Shown in pieces: positions 31,160 to 39,146 of a DNA stretch of 64,000 nt; position 1 is the first letter of the stretch, and every line of letters begins with the position of its first letter. The translations under genes were made by a program, and so were the position numbers. The notes below the pieces were generated by a model. That model worked only from the letters and a program-made list of their open reading frames with translations. It had not been told where the DNA came from and did no database searches. Origin of the DNA: Fen-549 sp050011315 (GTDB taxonomy: Bacteria > Actinomycetota > Thermoleophilia > Gaiellales > Gaiellaceae); contig JBEKJI010000008.1 of the NCBI GenBank assembly GCA_050011315.1, positions 6,438 to 70,437 on the forward strand, given 5' to 3'.

Positions 31160-32800
31160 GTTCTAGCTCGAACGCGGAAAGCAGTCGCTCTTCTTACGGC
31201 CGTGCTCGCGGTCGGCGCGGGGTGCGGCGGCTCCGGCAATACGTCGAAGGGCTTGCCACGGTTCAAGACGCGTAGCTTTTCGGCGCTTCGAGTTGAGATC
31301 GACGCAGGTGTCGACTCGCTCGATCCCGGGCTTTCCTTCACCTCGGAGAGCTGGCAGAGCCTCTGGAACGTCTATCTGAGCCCGCTCGGATACGAGCATG
31401 CGGACGGCCGGGCGAGCACGCGAATCGTGCCGGCGCTGGCGGAGAAGATGCCGGACATCTCCGGCGGCGGCCGGGTCTACGAGTTCCGCTTCCGCAAGAG
31501 CCTGCGCTACTCGAATGGCAAGTTCGTGCTGGCGAGCGACTTCGGCAACGCGATCCGCAGGCTCTACCTGCTCGACTCCTTCGGGGCGCCGCTCTTTGAC
31601 GACATCGTCGGCGCCGGAGTGAACGCCGCGCGCCGCGGACCTATCTCGGGCATTCAAACCGACGACTTGGCGAGGCGGGTCACGATCCATCTCGCGCGTC
31701 CGAACCCCAGTTTCCTCGACGCGCTGGCGAGTATCTTCGCCGCACCGGTTCCTCAGAGCACACCCAGCCGCGATCAGACGCGCGATCCGATCCCGTCGAC
31801 GGGACCGTACAAGATCTCACAGGTCAGATGGCCGAAGGAGTTCACCCTGACTCGGAACCGCTACTTCAGAGCCACGGACGCCGTTCCGAACACCAACCCC
31901 GACCGGATCGTCATAAGCATCGTTCGCGGCAGCAGGACGGCGTTCGAGCGGCTCGTGGCCGGGCAGGCCGACTACGTGGACGCTCCAATGGCGCTCGTCT
32001 CGCTCGAGCGCGCCGAGAAGAAGGGCCTGGTGCAGCTGCGTACTTCCTCCGCAGCCAACACGCACTACTTCTTCATGAACACGACCGTGCGACCGTTCAA
32101 CGACATCCGCGTGCGCCGCGCTGTCAACTACGCCATCGACCGCGAGCATCTGGCGAACATCCTCGGAAAACTGGCCGTGCCGACCGAGAACATCCTGCCG
32201 CCGCTGTATCCGTCGTACCGGAAACACGATCTCTACCCGTACAACATCTGGCGCGCGCGGGCACTCGTGCGCCGGGCTAAAGCCGTTGGCGTACCGGTGA
32301 AGGTCTACGGGCTCACGAGCCCGGCATCCGCGCGCATCGCAACCTCCTATCTGATACAGCAGCTCGCCTCAATCGGCCTCAAGCCGAACCCGACACCGAA
32401 GCTACTACCCCCCGCCCTCTACTGGTCCAGGATCGGTAGCCGGCACACCCGCGCGCAGATCGGATATGCGTTCTGGATCCAGGGCTACCCGAGCCCATTC
32501 GAGTGGTTCGAGTCGTTGCTCGGCGCCGACCAGACTCACGGGCTGGCGAACACCAACTACTCGTTTGCCGATATAGCTCCCGTGAACGCCGAGATCGCGC
32601 GGCTGGCGCGGGAGCCGGAGCTGAACGACGACGTGAACGCTCGTTGGGCCTCGCTCGACCGGCTGGCGATGCAGTGGGCGCCGCTCGCACCCTTCCTGAA
32701 CGAGCGCCACGTGGACGCCTTCGGCCCGCTCGTCGACCTTCGCTGCTACACGGTGAATGCTCTCTACGGGCTCGATTACGGCCGGGTCTGTCTCAAGTAG
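31160..32800 (+). CDS. oligopeptide/dipeptide ABC transporter substrate-binding lipoprotein, apparent GTT start
   Basis: A family 5 extracellular solute-binding protein of about 546 residues. Features are EIDAGVDSLDPGLSFTSESW, the FRFRKSLRYSNGKFVLASDF strand block, NTHYFFMNTTVRPFNDIRVR with AVNYAIDREHL, and a C-terminal LFNERHVDAFGP-like closing segment. From the only canonical start nearby (GTG 31202) the lipobox AVGAGC would have no positively charged leader. Reading from GTT 31160, five bases after GGGGAGG, gives MLARTRKAVALLTAVLAVG then AGC, a textbook lipoprotein signal with Cys22. No permease or ATPase genes are adjacent, so it is an orphan binding protein. Confidence 0.85.
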   Translation, partial: VLARTRKAVALLTAVLAVGAGCGGSGNTSKGLPRFKTRSFSALRVEIDAGVDSLDPGLSFTSESWQSLWNVYLSPLGYEHADGRASTRIVPALAEKMPDISGGGRVYEFRFRKSLRYSNGKFVLASDFGNAIRRLYLLDSFGAPLFDDIVGAGVNAARRGPISGIQTDDLARRVTIHLARPNPSFLDALASIFAAPVPQSTPSRDQTRDPIPSTGPYKISQVRWPKEFTLTRNRYFRATDAVPNTNPDRIVISIVRGSRTAFERLVAGQADYVDAPMALVSLERAEKKGLVQLRTSSAANTHYFFMNTTVRPFNDIRVRRAVNYAIDREHLANILGKLAVPTENILPPLYPSYRKHDLYPYNIWRARALVRRAKAVGVPVKVYGLTSPASARIATSYLIQQLASIGLKPNPTPKLLPPALYWSRIGSRHTRAQIGYAFWIQGYPSPFEWFESLLGADQTHGLANTNYSFADIAPVNAEIARLAREPELNDDVNARWASLDRLAMQWAPLAPFLNERHVDAFGPLVDLRCYTVNALYGLDYGRVCLK

Positions 32801-32870
32801 GAGCATCGCGCGGCGCTCTTTTCCGCTTCATCAGAGGGATTCGCCGGGGCAATCCCTAGAACGAGGGACA

Positions 32871-32893
32871 AGGCCGCGCTAAAGCGGCTTTCT
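32871..32893 (+). terminator. probable intrinsic terminator after the binding-protein gene
   Basis: AAGGCCGC and GCGGCTTT form an 8-bp stem (one G-T pair) with loop GCTAAA, followed by TTTCT. It lies about 70 bp after the TAG at 32798-32800 and before the LuxR-type gene. Confidence 0.6.
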
Positions 32894-32914
32894 CCGCAGG
32901 CCGATACCGAGGCC

Positions 32915-33244
32915 GTGGACGCTGCAGAGCGAAAGGAAATCCTGAGCCGTTATATCGATCACTCGCGACGGTTCGAGGAAGTCGCGCAGCGTCGCGCCGG
33001 CGCAACCAGCGGCGAGGTCATTCCCTTTGGTTCGCCGCTCCGCGTCGAGCAGGAGCCGACGAGCCGGGAGCTGGAGGTTCTTCAGCTCATTTCCGACGGC
33101 CTCGTCAACCGTGAGATCGGTGCCCGCCTCTTCCTCTCGGAGGAGACGGTCAAATCCCACGTTCGCCACCTGCTCGCCAAGCTCCAGGCCCGGTCAAGAG
33201 CCCACGCCGTCGCTGTTGGCTTCCGGCGCGGGCTCATCACCTAG
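32915..33244 (+). CDS. LuxR-type helix-turn-helix regulator (109 aa)
   Basis: A short helical N-terminus (DAAERKEILSRYIDHSRRFE) is followed by a complete LuxR/GerE DNA-binding domain: TSRELEVLQLISDGLVNREI, GARLFLSEETVKSHVRHLLA, KLQARSRAHAVAVGFRRGL. No receiver or ligand domain is present. The start is GTG 32915; the same frame is open back to 32800, but no other start codon exists there. First of three LuxR-type domains within 5 kb (with 34952-37495 and 37594-37857). It borders the low-GC segment and could regulate the peptide or HD-GYP genes, which is inference. Confidence 0.85.
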   Translation: MDAAERKEILSRYIDHSRRFEEVAQRRAGATSGEVIPFGSPLRVEQEPTSRELEVLQLISDGLVNREIGARLFLSEETVKSHVRHLLAKLQARSRAHAVAVGFRRGLIT

Positions 33245-33254
33245 ATTCGACCGG

Positions 33255-33275
33255 TTATCCCCACCCTGTGGATAA
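33255..33275. promoter_or_regulatory. inverted pair of DnaA-box-like 9-mers
   Basis: TTATCCCCA (33255-33263) and TGTGGATAA (33267-33275; reverse complement TTATCCACA, the consensus DnaA box) face each other with 3 bp between. It lies 10 bp after the LuxR gene at the left border of the low-GC segment. It could be a DnaA site or simply a symmetric operator. Confidence 0.45.
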
Positions 33276-33283
33276 TCCCTCGA

Positions 33284-33332
33284 TAGGGGGATGCCGAGGC
33301 AACCCGAAAGGGGAAGTATCGAAGTCCCTCTA
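33284..33332 (+). ncRNA. 49-nt predicted structured element with GAAA-capped hairpin
   Basis: TAGGGGGA (33284-33291) pairs with TCCCTCTA (33325-33332). Inside are GAGGCAA, CCC-GAAA-GGG and AAGTATCGAAG. The GGCAA..CC-GAAA-GG core distantly recalls the first hairpin of class I c-di-GMP riboswitches, and an HD-GYP gene lies 170 bp downstream on the same strand, but the second hairpin and the exact core are not matched. On the other strand it would lie at the end of the small peptide gene and could act as its 3' structure. Low certainty. Confidence 0.3.
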
Positions 33333-33407
33333 CCAGGCCTTCATGGTTCCGCCGATGGCGGCGATTGTTGCGATAGCTGAGATGATTCCGAAAAAGCGCG
33401 CTTTCAT
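33330..33407 (-). CDS. 25-residue hydrophobic peptide gene
   Basis: ATG 33407 is preceded on the minus strand by AAAGGGGGGTGTC, a strong Shine-Dalgarno sequence 5-6 bp away. The peptide begins MKARFFGII, continues SAIATIAAIGGT and ends MKAW, then TAG. It has a basic N-terminus, about 15 hydrophobic/small residues and an aromatic end, so it could insert in the membrane or be secreted as a signal. It lies divergent from the HD-GYP gene and beside a LuxR-type regulator. No family is recognised. Too short for most gene finders. Confidence 0.5.
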   Translation of the reverse strand: MKARFFGIISAIATIAAIGGTMKAW

Positions 33408-33500
33408 GACACCCCCCTTTCCCCATAGACGTTGCGATGCGGGCGACAACTCGTGGTCGCAGACGGCGTTTCCTGGCTCAGCACTTTAGTGTCTTCGAAG

Positions 33501-34946
33501 ATGGACTTCAAACCGCATCAGGTTGCTTTTCTTCTTCCAAGGAGCAACCGAGACCACCGAGAACAAGCCTCTGCCGCATCCGCGCGAGGTAGCGCATCAG
33601 ATATATGGGTCGCTATATACGTGATGAGTCTTCTAGCGGCCGCGGTTTGCGTGTTTCTGGTCTCTTATCCGTCATCTTCGGACTCGCCGAGCCTACTCGC
33701 TCTAGCGCTACTCGCGCTGACATCACTCCTCGCAGAACGACAAAGCGTGAAGCTCGTTCCGTCTATCGAGATCTCAGTTGCGTTCTTCCCTGTTCTTTTC
33801 ACTGCAGTTCTCTATGGTGGGTTTTGGGCCGGTTTGGTTGGAGGAGTTGGCCTTCTTCTCCGCTTCGGAAGGCCGTACCTACGCTGGACCAGCTGGTTTT
33901 CTACGAGAATCATCGTGGCGTCTGTCGCTGGCGACGTTGCTCAATTGAGCCGGTTTTCGGACTCTTTTTCGCTCGGTTCGTTAACTCTGTCAGCTGTCGC
34001 GGCCGTTGTCGTGTATACGATCCTCGATACGGTTTTTGCCGCAATGACGCTGAAAGTACGACGGACCGCGAAAGTAGTAGAACTAATCAAAATGGCGGTG
34101 TTAATCGACGTCGTATCGGTTCTACTGTATTCTCCAGTAATAGCGATTCTCGCTTATGCTTTTCTTGAAGCTCCTCGATGGACGCTCGTTCTCTTCATTG
34201 CACCAGCGTTCGCGACTCAGCGGTTGTTCATACTCTATCGCGAGCAAGCGGATACTGCGAAAAGCCTATCCGAAGCTATCGCGCGTCTAGAAAGAGTGAA
34301 CCTTTCCTTCGCGACTGCGCTCGTCACAGCGCTAGACGCGAGGGATCACTATACGGCCGGGCATTCCGCGGCTGTAGCCGTATACGCACGGGATATAGCA
34401 AAGAAGTTAAATCTCTCGGAAGAAGAACAGAACCGCGCTCATGTGTGCGGACTGCTTCATGATATCGGCAAAATAGGTGTGCCGACTGGTGTTCTCGAGA
34501 AGCGTGGTCCATTGAAGGCTGACGAAAGAGTTGCGATCGAGGCGCATGCTGAAATCGGCGCTTCGATTCTGGGAAGGATTGAAGGCTACGAAGAAATGGC
34601 TTTCGCTGTTCGCCACCATCATGAGCGTTACGACGGTGTTGGCTACCCTGATGAACGCGAGGGCGAGGAGATTCCGATTTTGGCGCGTCTTGTTGCTGTA
34701 GCTGACGCTTATAGCGCTATGACTTCCGAACGGCCGTACAGAGTCGCACTCACGAGCGCAGAAGCGCAAGAGCGGATAAAGCGGGAAGCAGGGAAGCAGT
34801 TTGACCCGGATGTGGTTCGGGCGTTCCTTTCTTTGCTTGGGCAAGCCAGCGAGGCTTACGTGTCAGGGACCGATAGTGACTTCGCTATTGAGATCGGCGA
34901 GATGGCGGCTATCAAGAGCGAACCGTCGCTCGCCCTTCTTCGTTGA
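33501..34946 (+). CDS. membrane-anchored HD-GYP domain protein (putative c-di-GMP phosphodiesterase)
   Basis: 481 residues from ATG 33501. Residues about 25-245 form six to seven transmembrane helices with loop residues FGRPYLRWTSWFSTR, a membrane sensor domain. A linker helix with LSEAIARLERVNLSFATALV leads to the HD-GYP domain: HYTAGHSAAVAVYARDIA, LLHDIGKIGVPTGVL, AVRHHHERYDGVGYPDE, and DAYSAMTSERPYR. The HD pair, the HHE...GYP motif and the second metal ligands are intact, so hydrolysis of cyclic dinucleotides is likely. The gene has visibly lower GC (many A/T third positions) than the window average. The frame extends 23 codons upstream but without family support. Confidence 0.9.
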   Translation: MDFKPHQVAFLLPRSNRDHREQASAASARGSASDIWVAIYVMSLLAAAVCVFLVSYPSSSDSPSLLALALLALTSLLAERQSVKLVPSIEISVAFFPVLFTAVLYGGFWAGLVGGVGLLLRFGRPYLRWTSWFSTRIIVASVAGDVAQLSRFSDSFSLGSLTLSAVAAVVVYTILDTVFAAMTLKVRRTAKVVELIKMAVLIDVVSVLLYSPVIAILAYAFLEAPRWTLVLFIAPAFATQRLFILYREQADTAKSLSEAIARLERVNLSFATALVTALDARDHYTAGHSAAVAVYARDIAKKLNLSEEEQNRAHVCGLLHDIGKIGVPTGVLEKRGPLKADERVAIEAHAEIGASILGRIEGYEEMAFAVRHHHERYDGVGYPDEREGEEIPILARLVAVADAYSAMTSERPYRVALTSAEAQERIKREAGKQFDPDVVRAFLSLLGQASEAYVSGTDSDFAIEIGEMAAIKSEPSLALLR

Positions 34947-34951
34947 CGCGA

Positions 34952-37495
34952 TCAATCTGAGTAGACGGCGTGGAGCGCTGCCTCCATGCGGTTACGCACA
35001 CCGAGTTTCTCGTAGACATGACGAAGATGAACTTTCACGGTGACCTCACTAATGAAGAGCTTCCCGGCGATCTCTCTGTTAGATAAGCCATCTGCAACGA
35101 GCCTTAAGACTTCGCGTTCACGTCGGGACAGTCTTACTTCGGATTGAGCCTGCGCTCTGCCTATATCCGGAAGTGAGATACCGTAATGCCCAGCCAATCG
35201 TTGATCACGCGCGGAAAGAAGAACTGATTGCACTTGCCGCGTGAACGCCGGTTCAGATGCAGCGATCGCTAGAAGATCAGGATGCGCACGATAGGCCCAA
35301 ACGAACTGGTTCCATTGGCGATATCTATCAGCAAGGCTAAGCGCCTCGCGAAAAACTTGCGCTTTTCGTACAGAACCCGCGTAGTCGGCGATAACGGCGC
35401 GAACGAAACCCGTTAAGACGTGGGTTTCAGTATGCCGAGTCGTGTTCTCGGCACGCGAAGCGTGTTCGAGCGCGGCAGCGGCGTCGTTTTGGCACGCCAA
35501 TTGGAGTGCACGAACTCCCGTAAGTAGACCTAACCAGCACGGTGGTGTCATCGGGTCTGCCGGTAGAGCATCAACGCGAATGACCTCGCGTTTCGACAAG
35601 GAGATTACGACGCGTAGCGTGTGAACGAGTGAAGAGATAGAGCCATGGCCATCAGTCACACTCATCTCTGCTTCGCTTAACAGAAGCTCGGCGTGTCTAT
35701 AACGGCGAAGACCGATGGCTGAAATAGCGCGTCCACAGTGAATCAAAGGAAGACCGAATGCGAAACCGTATTCGGCTACGAGTGCCGATAGCTCCGTAAG
35801 CATCGCCTCGGCGTCTGAATAACGTGCGAGCTCAGCGAGATGGTCACAGTACTTCAAGAGGAAACTACTTCTAATCTGAGGATGCACACGATCGAGAAGT
35901 GGAAGTACGGTCCAGTAACTATGGAAATCGGGGTTCTCAACGCCGACCAGCTTTGAAAAGAGCAACTTAGCGTGGGCTATTCGGACAGAAAAATCTAGGG
36001 AACCACTGTGATAAGACTCGAGTTCTGTGAGTACTGACATGCAGTCCTCACTCTCGAGCTCGAACGCGCATAAGAACTCGGTCCAGAGACAGTGCTGAGT
36101 TGCACTACAGTCCGTAGTGAGCGCGCGCGCCGTTCTCATATGGTTTAGAGCGATATCGAGACGGTCGGAGAAGTGAGCGCTCCGCCCGGCGATCGCATGC
36201 GATCGCCAGCGTAACGGCGACGAATCGTCGAAGTGGTACGTCGCTTGAAGGGCCAAGGCGTAGGCTTTCGTGTGCTCGCCGGCGAGGAAGGAAACCTCGG
36301 CTTCGGCCAGGTCGAGTAGAGGGGATACGACCGAGTTTGCGTGACCGAACGCGATCCAGGATTCGAGGGCGGGAAGGCGGCTGCCGTCGAGGAGCGTCGG
36401 AAGCGAGGATTCGATCAGGCGGGGGAGGAGATCGGGGCGATCGCAGTCCTGGATCAACTGCCAGACGTCGTCCCAGCGTTCGTTCTCGAGCAGCGCCTGG
36501 GCGAGATCGTCCACTAGCTGGACGCGATCGGAGCGCTCGTTGAGGCGGTGCTCGAGAAAGGCGCGCAGGAGGGGATGCAAGGATTGCTCGCCTTTCTCGG
36601 TGCGATGGAAGAAGCCGTCGCGTTCGGCGGTGGCGGCGAGGGCGAGCGCGGGCGGCCCGCCGAGGCGCTCGAGCAGATTCCTGCTGAGGCAGGGGGCGGC
36701 GGAGATCTGACAGAGCAGGCGCTGCAGCTCGGGCGATGCACTCTGGAAGAGCTCCTCGGCGAAGTAGTCGTAGAGGCCGTCCAGGAGCACGTCCTGGGGC
36801 GGAGACGGGCTCGGCGCGCGGGCGGCTAGTCCGAGCACCGCCGGCCAGCCGTGACAGAGCTCGACGAGCCGAGCGCGCTGCTCTTCGTCGGCCACCGGCG
36901 CGAGGACGTCGCGAGCCTCTTCGGGCGTCATCTGCAACTCTTCGCGGCCGAGCTCGAACAGGTCGCCGTAGAGGCGCAGCCGCGAGCTCGCCCAGCCGGG
37001 GCGGTTGCGGCTTGCGATCAGAAGGCGTAGCGGCGTCTCGCGGACGAGCGTCTCGACGAAGCGCTCGCAGGCCGGCGACACCGCAAGCGCCTGGTAGTCG
37101 TCGATCACGAGCCTTGTGCCGGCGGGCCAGGACGCCATCTCTCTAGCCAGAAACTCGGCTAGGAGAACGGCCTCCCCCTCGGGGTTGGTCGAGACGCTGA
37201 GACGGGTCAACATCCGCTCGCCCGCACCCGGGATGATCGTTGAAACGGCTGCGGCGATACGAGCCGCCACCGCTGCGACATCGAACCCCTCCGGCCCGAC
37301 CGAGTACCAGGTGTGAGCCACGTTGCGGCCCGTCACCCACTGCCGGGCCAGGGTCGTCTTCCCGCAGCCGGCCGGCGCGATCAGGGCGATTATGCGGGCA
37401 TCGGCGCCGTCCAGCTTCTCGAGCAGGCGCGGTCGCTCGATCAGCTGCGGCTCGAGCCGCCGGGGCTTGCTCTCGATCGATTCGTTCGTCGTCAC
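34952..37495 (-). CDS. MalT-like LAL-family transcriptional regulator (847 aa), compositionally mosaic
   Basis: A large ATP-binding LuxR regulator. The N-terminal NTPase has Walker A PAGCGKTTLARQW (about 41-53) and Walker B RLVIDDYQAL, with GRNVAHTWYSVGPEGFDVAA between. A long helical TPR-like region follows. The C-terminus is a LuxR DNA-binding domain, LSRREREVLRLVADGLSNRE, IAGKLFISEVTVKVHLRHVY. Start is GTG 37495. DNA coding the first about 430 residues is GC-rich like the genome, but from about 36200 down to 34952 it is much poorer in GC, matching the convergent HD-GYP gene 5 bp away. This suggests recombination within the gene. The inducer is unknown. Confidence 0.88.
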   Translation of the reverse strand: MTTNESIESKPRRLEPQLIERPRLLEKLDGADARIIALIAPAGCGKTTLARQWVTGRNVAHTWYSVGPEGFDVAAVAARIAAAVSTIIPGAGERMLTRLSVSTNPEGEAVLLAEFLAREMASWPAGTRLVIDDYQALAVSPACERFVETLVRETPLRLLIASRNRPGWASSRLRLYGDLFELGREELQMTPEEARDVLAPVADEEQRARLVELCHGWPAVLGLAARAPSPSPPQDVLLDGLYDYFAEELFQSASPELQRLLCQISAAPCLSRNLLERLGGPPALALAATAERDGFFHRTEKGEQSLHPLLRAFLEHRLNERSDRVQLVDDLAQALLENERWDDVWQLIQDCDRPDLLPRLIESSLPTLLDGSRLPALESWIAFGHANSVVSPLLDLAEAEVSFLAGEHTKAYALALQATYHFDDSSPLRWRSHAIAGRSAHFSDRLDIALNHMRTARALTTDCSATQHCLWTEFLCAFELESEDCMSVLTELESYHSGSLDFSVRIAHAKLLFSKLVGVENPDFHSYWTVLPLLDRVHPQIRSSFLLKYCDHLAELARYSDAEAMLTELSALVAEYGFAFGLPLIHCGRAISAIGLRRYRHAELLLSEAEMSVTDGHGSISSLVHTLRVVISLSKREVIRVDALPADPMTPPCWLGLLTGVRALQLACQNDAAAALEHASRAENTTRHTETHVLTGFVRAVIADYAGSVRKAQVFREALSLADRYRQWNQFVWAYRAHPDLLAIAASEPAFTRQVQSVLLSARDQRLAGHYGISLPDIGRAQAQSEVRLSRREREVLRLVADGLSNREIAGKLFISEVTVKVHLRHVYEKLGVRNRMEAALHAVYSD

Positions 37496-37554
37496 GCGCG
37501 TACGCTAACCCGCTCGTATCTCGAAGTACAAGACACCCGAGCCGGAGCCGGCGC

Positions 37555-37590
37555 AAAACGCGCCCGCGACCGCCGAGGCCGCGGGCGCGC
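37555..37590 (-). terminator. intrinsic terminator for the small LuxR gene
   Basis: On the minus strand a GC-only stem (GCGCGCCCGCGG with CGCGGGCGCG) and a 10-nt loop are followed by TTTT. It begins 4 bp after the stop of the 37594-37857 gene and lies upstream of the MalT-like gene start, so it insulates the two. Confidence 0.75.
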
Positions 37591-37593
37591 CTT

Positions 37594-37857
37594 TCACCCT
37601 CTCAGGAGGACAAGATCGGAGAGGGCTCGCAGGAACGGATCGGCGCCGGTGAGCCTGAGGTACGCCGCCGGAATTTGCCGCCTCCGCTCGACGCCGAGCT
37701 TCTGGCGAAGCGTGTCACAGTGCGCTTTCACCGTCCGCGCTGAGATGCCGAGGTGTCGTGCAACCTCTTCGTTTGAGTAGCCGGCGGCGATCAGCTCGAC
37801 GATCTGCCGCTGTCGGTCGGTGATTGCCGGCGACGTGCGGATCAGTTGGAGATGCAT
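37594..37857 (-). CDS. single-domain LuxR-type helix-turn-helix regulator (87 aa)
   Basis: 87 residues: a short lead-in (MHLQLIRTSPAITDRQRQIV) and one LuxR/GerE domain (ELIAAGYSNEEVARHLGISA, RTVKAHCDTLRQKLGVERRR). No sensory domain. Start ATG 37857. Such orphan effector domains often act on promoters of neighbouring genes. It is upstream of the MalT-like gene in the same direction, with a terminator between. Function otherwise unknown. Confidence 0.85.
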   Translation of the reverse strand: MHLQLIRTSPAITDRQRQIVELIAAGYSNEEVARHLGISARTVKAHCDTLRQKLGVERRRQIPAAYLRLTGADPFLRALSDLVLLRG

Positions 37858-37997
37858 GGCGCGAGACTAGAGTCGCGCACGAGCTTCCGGAAGTACTCCG
37901 AGGGCGTATCCGGTGGCGTATCTTCGGGCGTCCTCGCGGCAGTATCCCCGGCATCGCCTGCGCTTCCGTCTCGCTTGCTCGGTTAGGGTTCTCCGCG

Positions 37998-39146
37998 ATG
38001 AAGGTCGGGATAGTGGTGCCGTATTCGTGGTCGTACTGGGGAGGCGTGCTCGAGCACGCCCAGCATCAGGCTGTCGCACTGGAGGAACTGGGAGTCGAGA
38101 CCAGGACGATCGTCGGCAGCGATCCTCCCGGCAAGCTCACGCGCATTCTCCACCCGCGCAGCGGTCGCCACGACACGCCGCCGCCGGGCGTGATTCCGGT
38201 CGGGCGCTCGGTGATCGTGCCGGCGAACGACTCGCTTCCGAACATCATCCTCAGCCCGGCCGTGTATTCCCGCATGAAGAGGGTCCTCGAGCGCGAGCGC
38301 TTCGATCTCATCCACGTACACGAGCCGATGACCCCGGCCATCGCGGTGCTCGCGCTCGCGCTTGCCCGCTGCACGACCGTGGCTACTTTCCACGCCTCGG
38401 GCAATCTCCACTGGATGCGCGGCGGCAGGATGCTCTGGGGGCAACTGCTCGATCGCCTCGATGCACGCATCGCCGTCTCCGAGCGGGCGCGCGACTCGAT
38501 CGCGCGCTGGGCGCCGGCCTATTACGAGATCGTCCCGAACGGGATCCTCATCCCCGACCGTGTCGAGGCGGGCGAGCGCGCGAACAAGATCATCTTCATC
38601 GGCCGGCATGATCCGCGCAAAGGACTGCTCACGCTTCTTCGCGCCTGGCCGGAGATCCGACGCCGCACCGGGGCGTCGCTGAAGGTGGTCGGCGCCGATC
38701 CGCTCTCGGTGCGGTTGCTGATGGCCCGGCACCGGCTGCACGAGGACGGGCTCGATCTGCCGGGATTCGTGAGTGAGGAAGAGCTGACCGCGGAGCTTTC
38801 CAGCGCCAAGATGCTCGTTGCGCCCTCGCTCGGCGGCGAGAGCTTCGGCATGGTTATGACCCGTGCCTACGCCTGCTCGACTCCCGTCGTCGTCTCGGAT
38901 ATCCCCGGCTACCGGGAGGTCTTCGACGAGCGAGCGGGCCTGATCATTCCGCCGGGCGATGCCGAGGCGCTCGAGCGGGCGGTGATCGCGCTGCTCGAGG
39001 ACGAGCCGCGCCGGCGGCAGATGGGAGAGGCCGCGAGGGAGGCTGCAAAGCAATACGACTGGCGCGATATCGCGGCGCGCCTGCTCTCGATCTACGAGCG
39101 GGCGATAGCGGGCGAGTTCGACTCCGCCGCGCCGGTGCGATCGTGA
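37998..39146 (+). CDS. GT4 glycosyltransferase, PimA-like (phosphatidylinositol mannosyltransferase group)
   Basis: 382 residues. The N-terminal half starts MKVGIVVPYSWSYWGGVLEH, the PimA-type acceptor loop with GG(V) and H. FDLIHVHEPMTPAIAVLAL follows. The C-terminal nucleotide-sugar half has IIFIGRHDPRKGLLTLLRAW, and the EX7E region ESFGMVMTRAYACSTPVVVS. In actinobacteria these enzymes add mannose from GDP-mannose to phosphatidylinositol at the inner membrane face. Start ATG 37998 is family-consistent; the upstream open frame is not. It overlaps the flippase-like gene by 4 bp (GTGA), an operon for membrane glycolipid handling. Confidence 0.88.
   Translation: MKVGIVVPYSWSYWGGVLEHAQHQAVALEELGVETRTIVGSDPPGKLTRILHPRSGRHDTPPPGVIPVGRSVIVPANDSLPNIILSPAVYSRMKRVLERERFDLIHVHEPMTPAIAVLALALARCTTVATFHASGNLHWMRGGRMLWGQLLDRLDARIAVSERARDSIARWAPAYYEIVPNGILIPDRVEAGERANKIIFIGRHDPRKGLLTLLRAWPEIRRRTGASLKVVGADPLSVRLLMARHRLHEDGLDLPGFVSEEELTAELSSAKMLVAPSLGGESFGMVMTRAYACSTPVVVSDIPGYREVFDERAGLIIPPGDAEALERAVIALLEDEPRRRQMGEAAREAAKQYDWRDIAARLLSIYERAIAGEFDSAAPVRS

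Noticed and set aside
31142..32800. Complete ABC peptide transporter operon
   Set aside because: Only the binding lipoprotein is present; neighbouring genes encode a sigma factor and a LuxR regulator, not permeases or ATPases.
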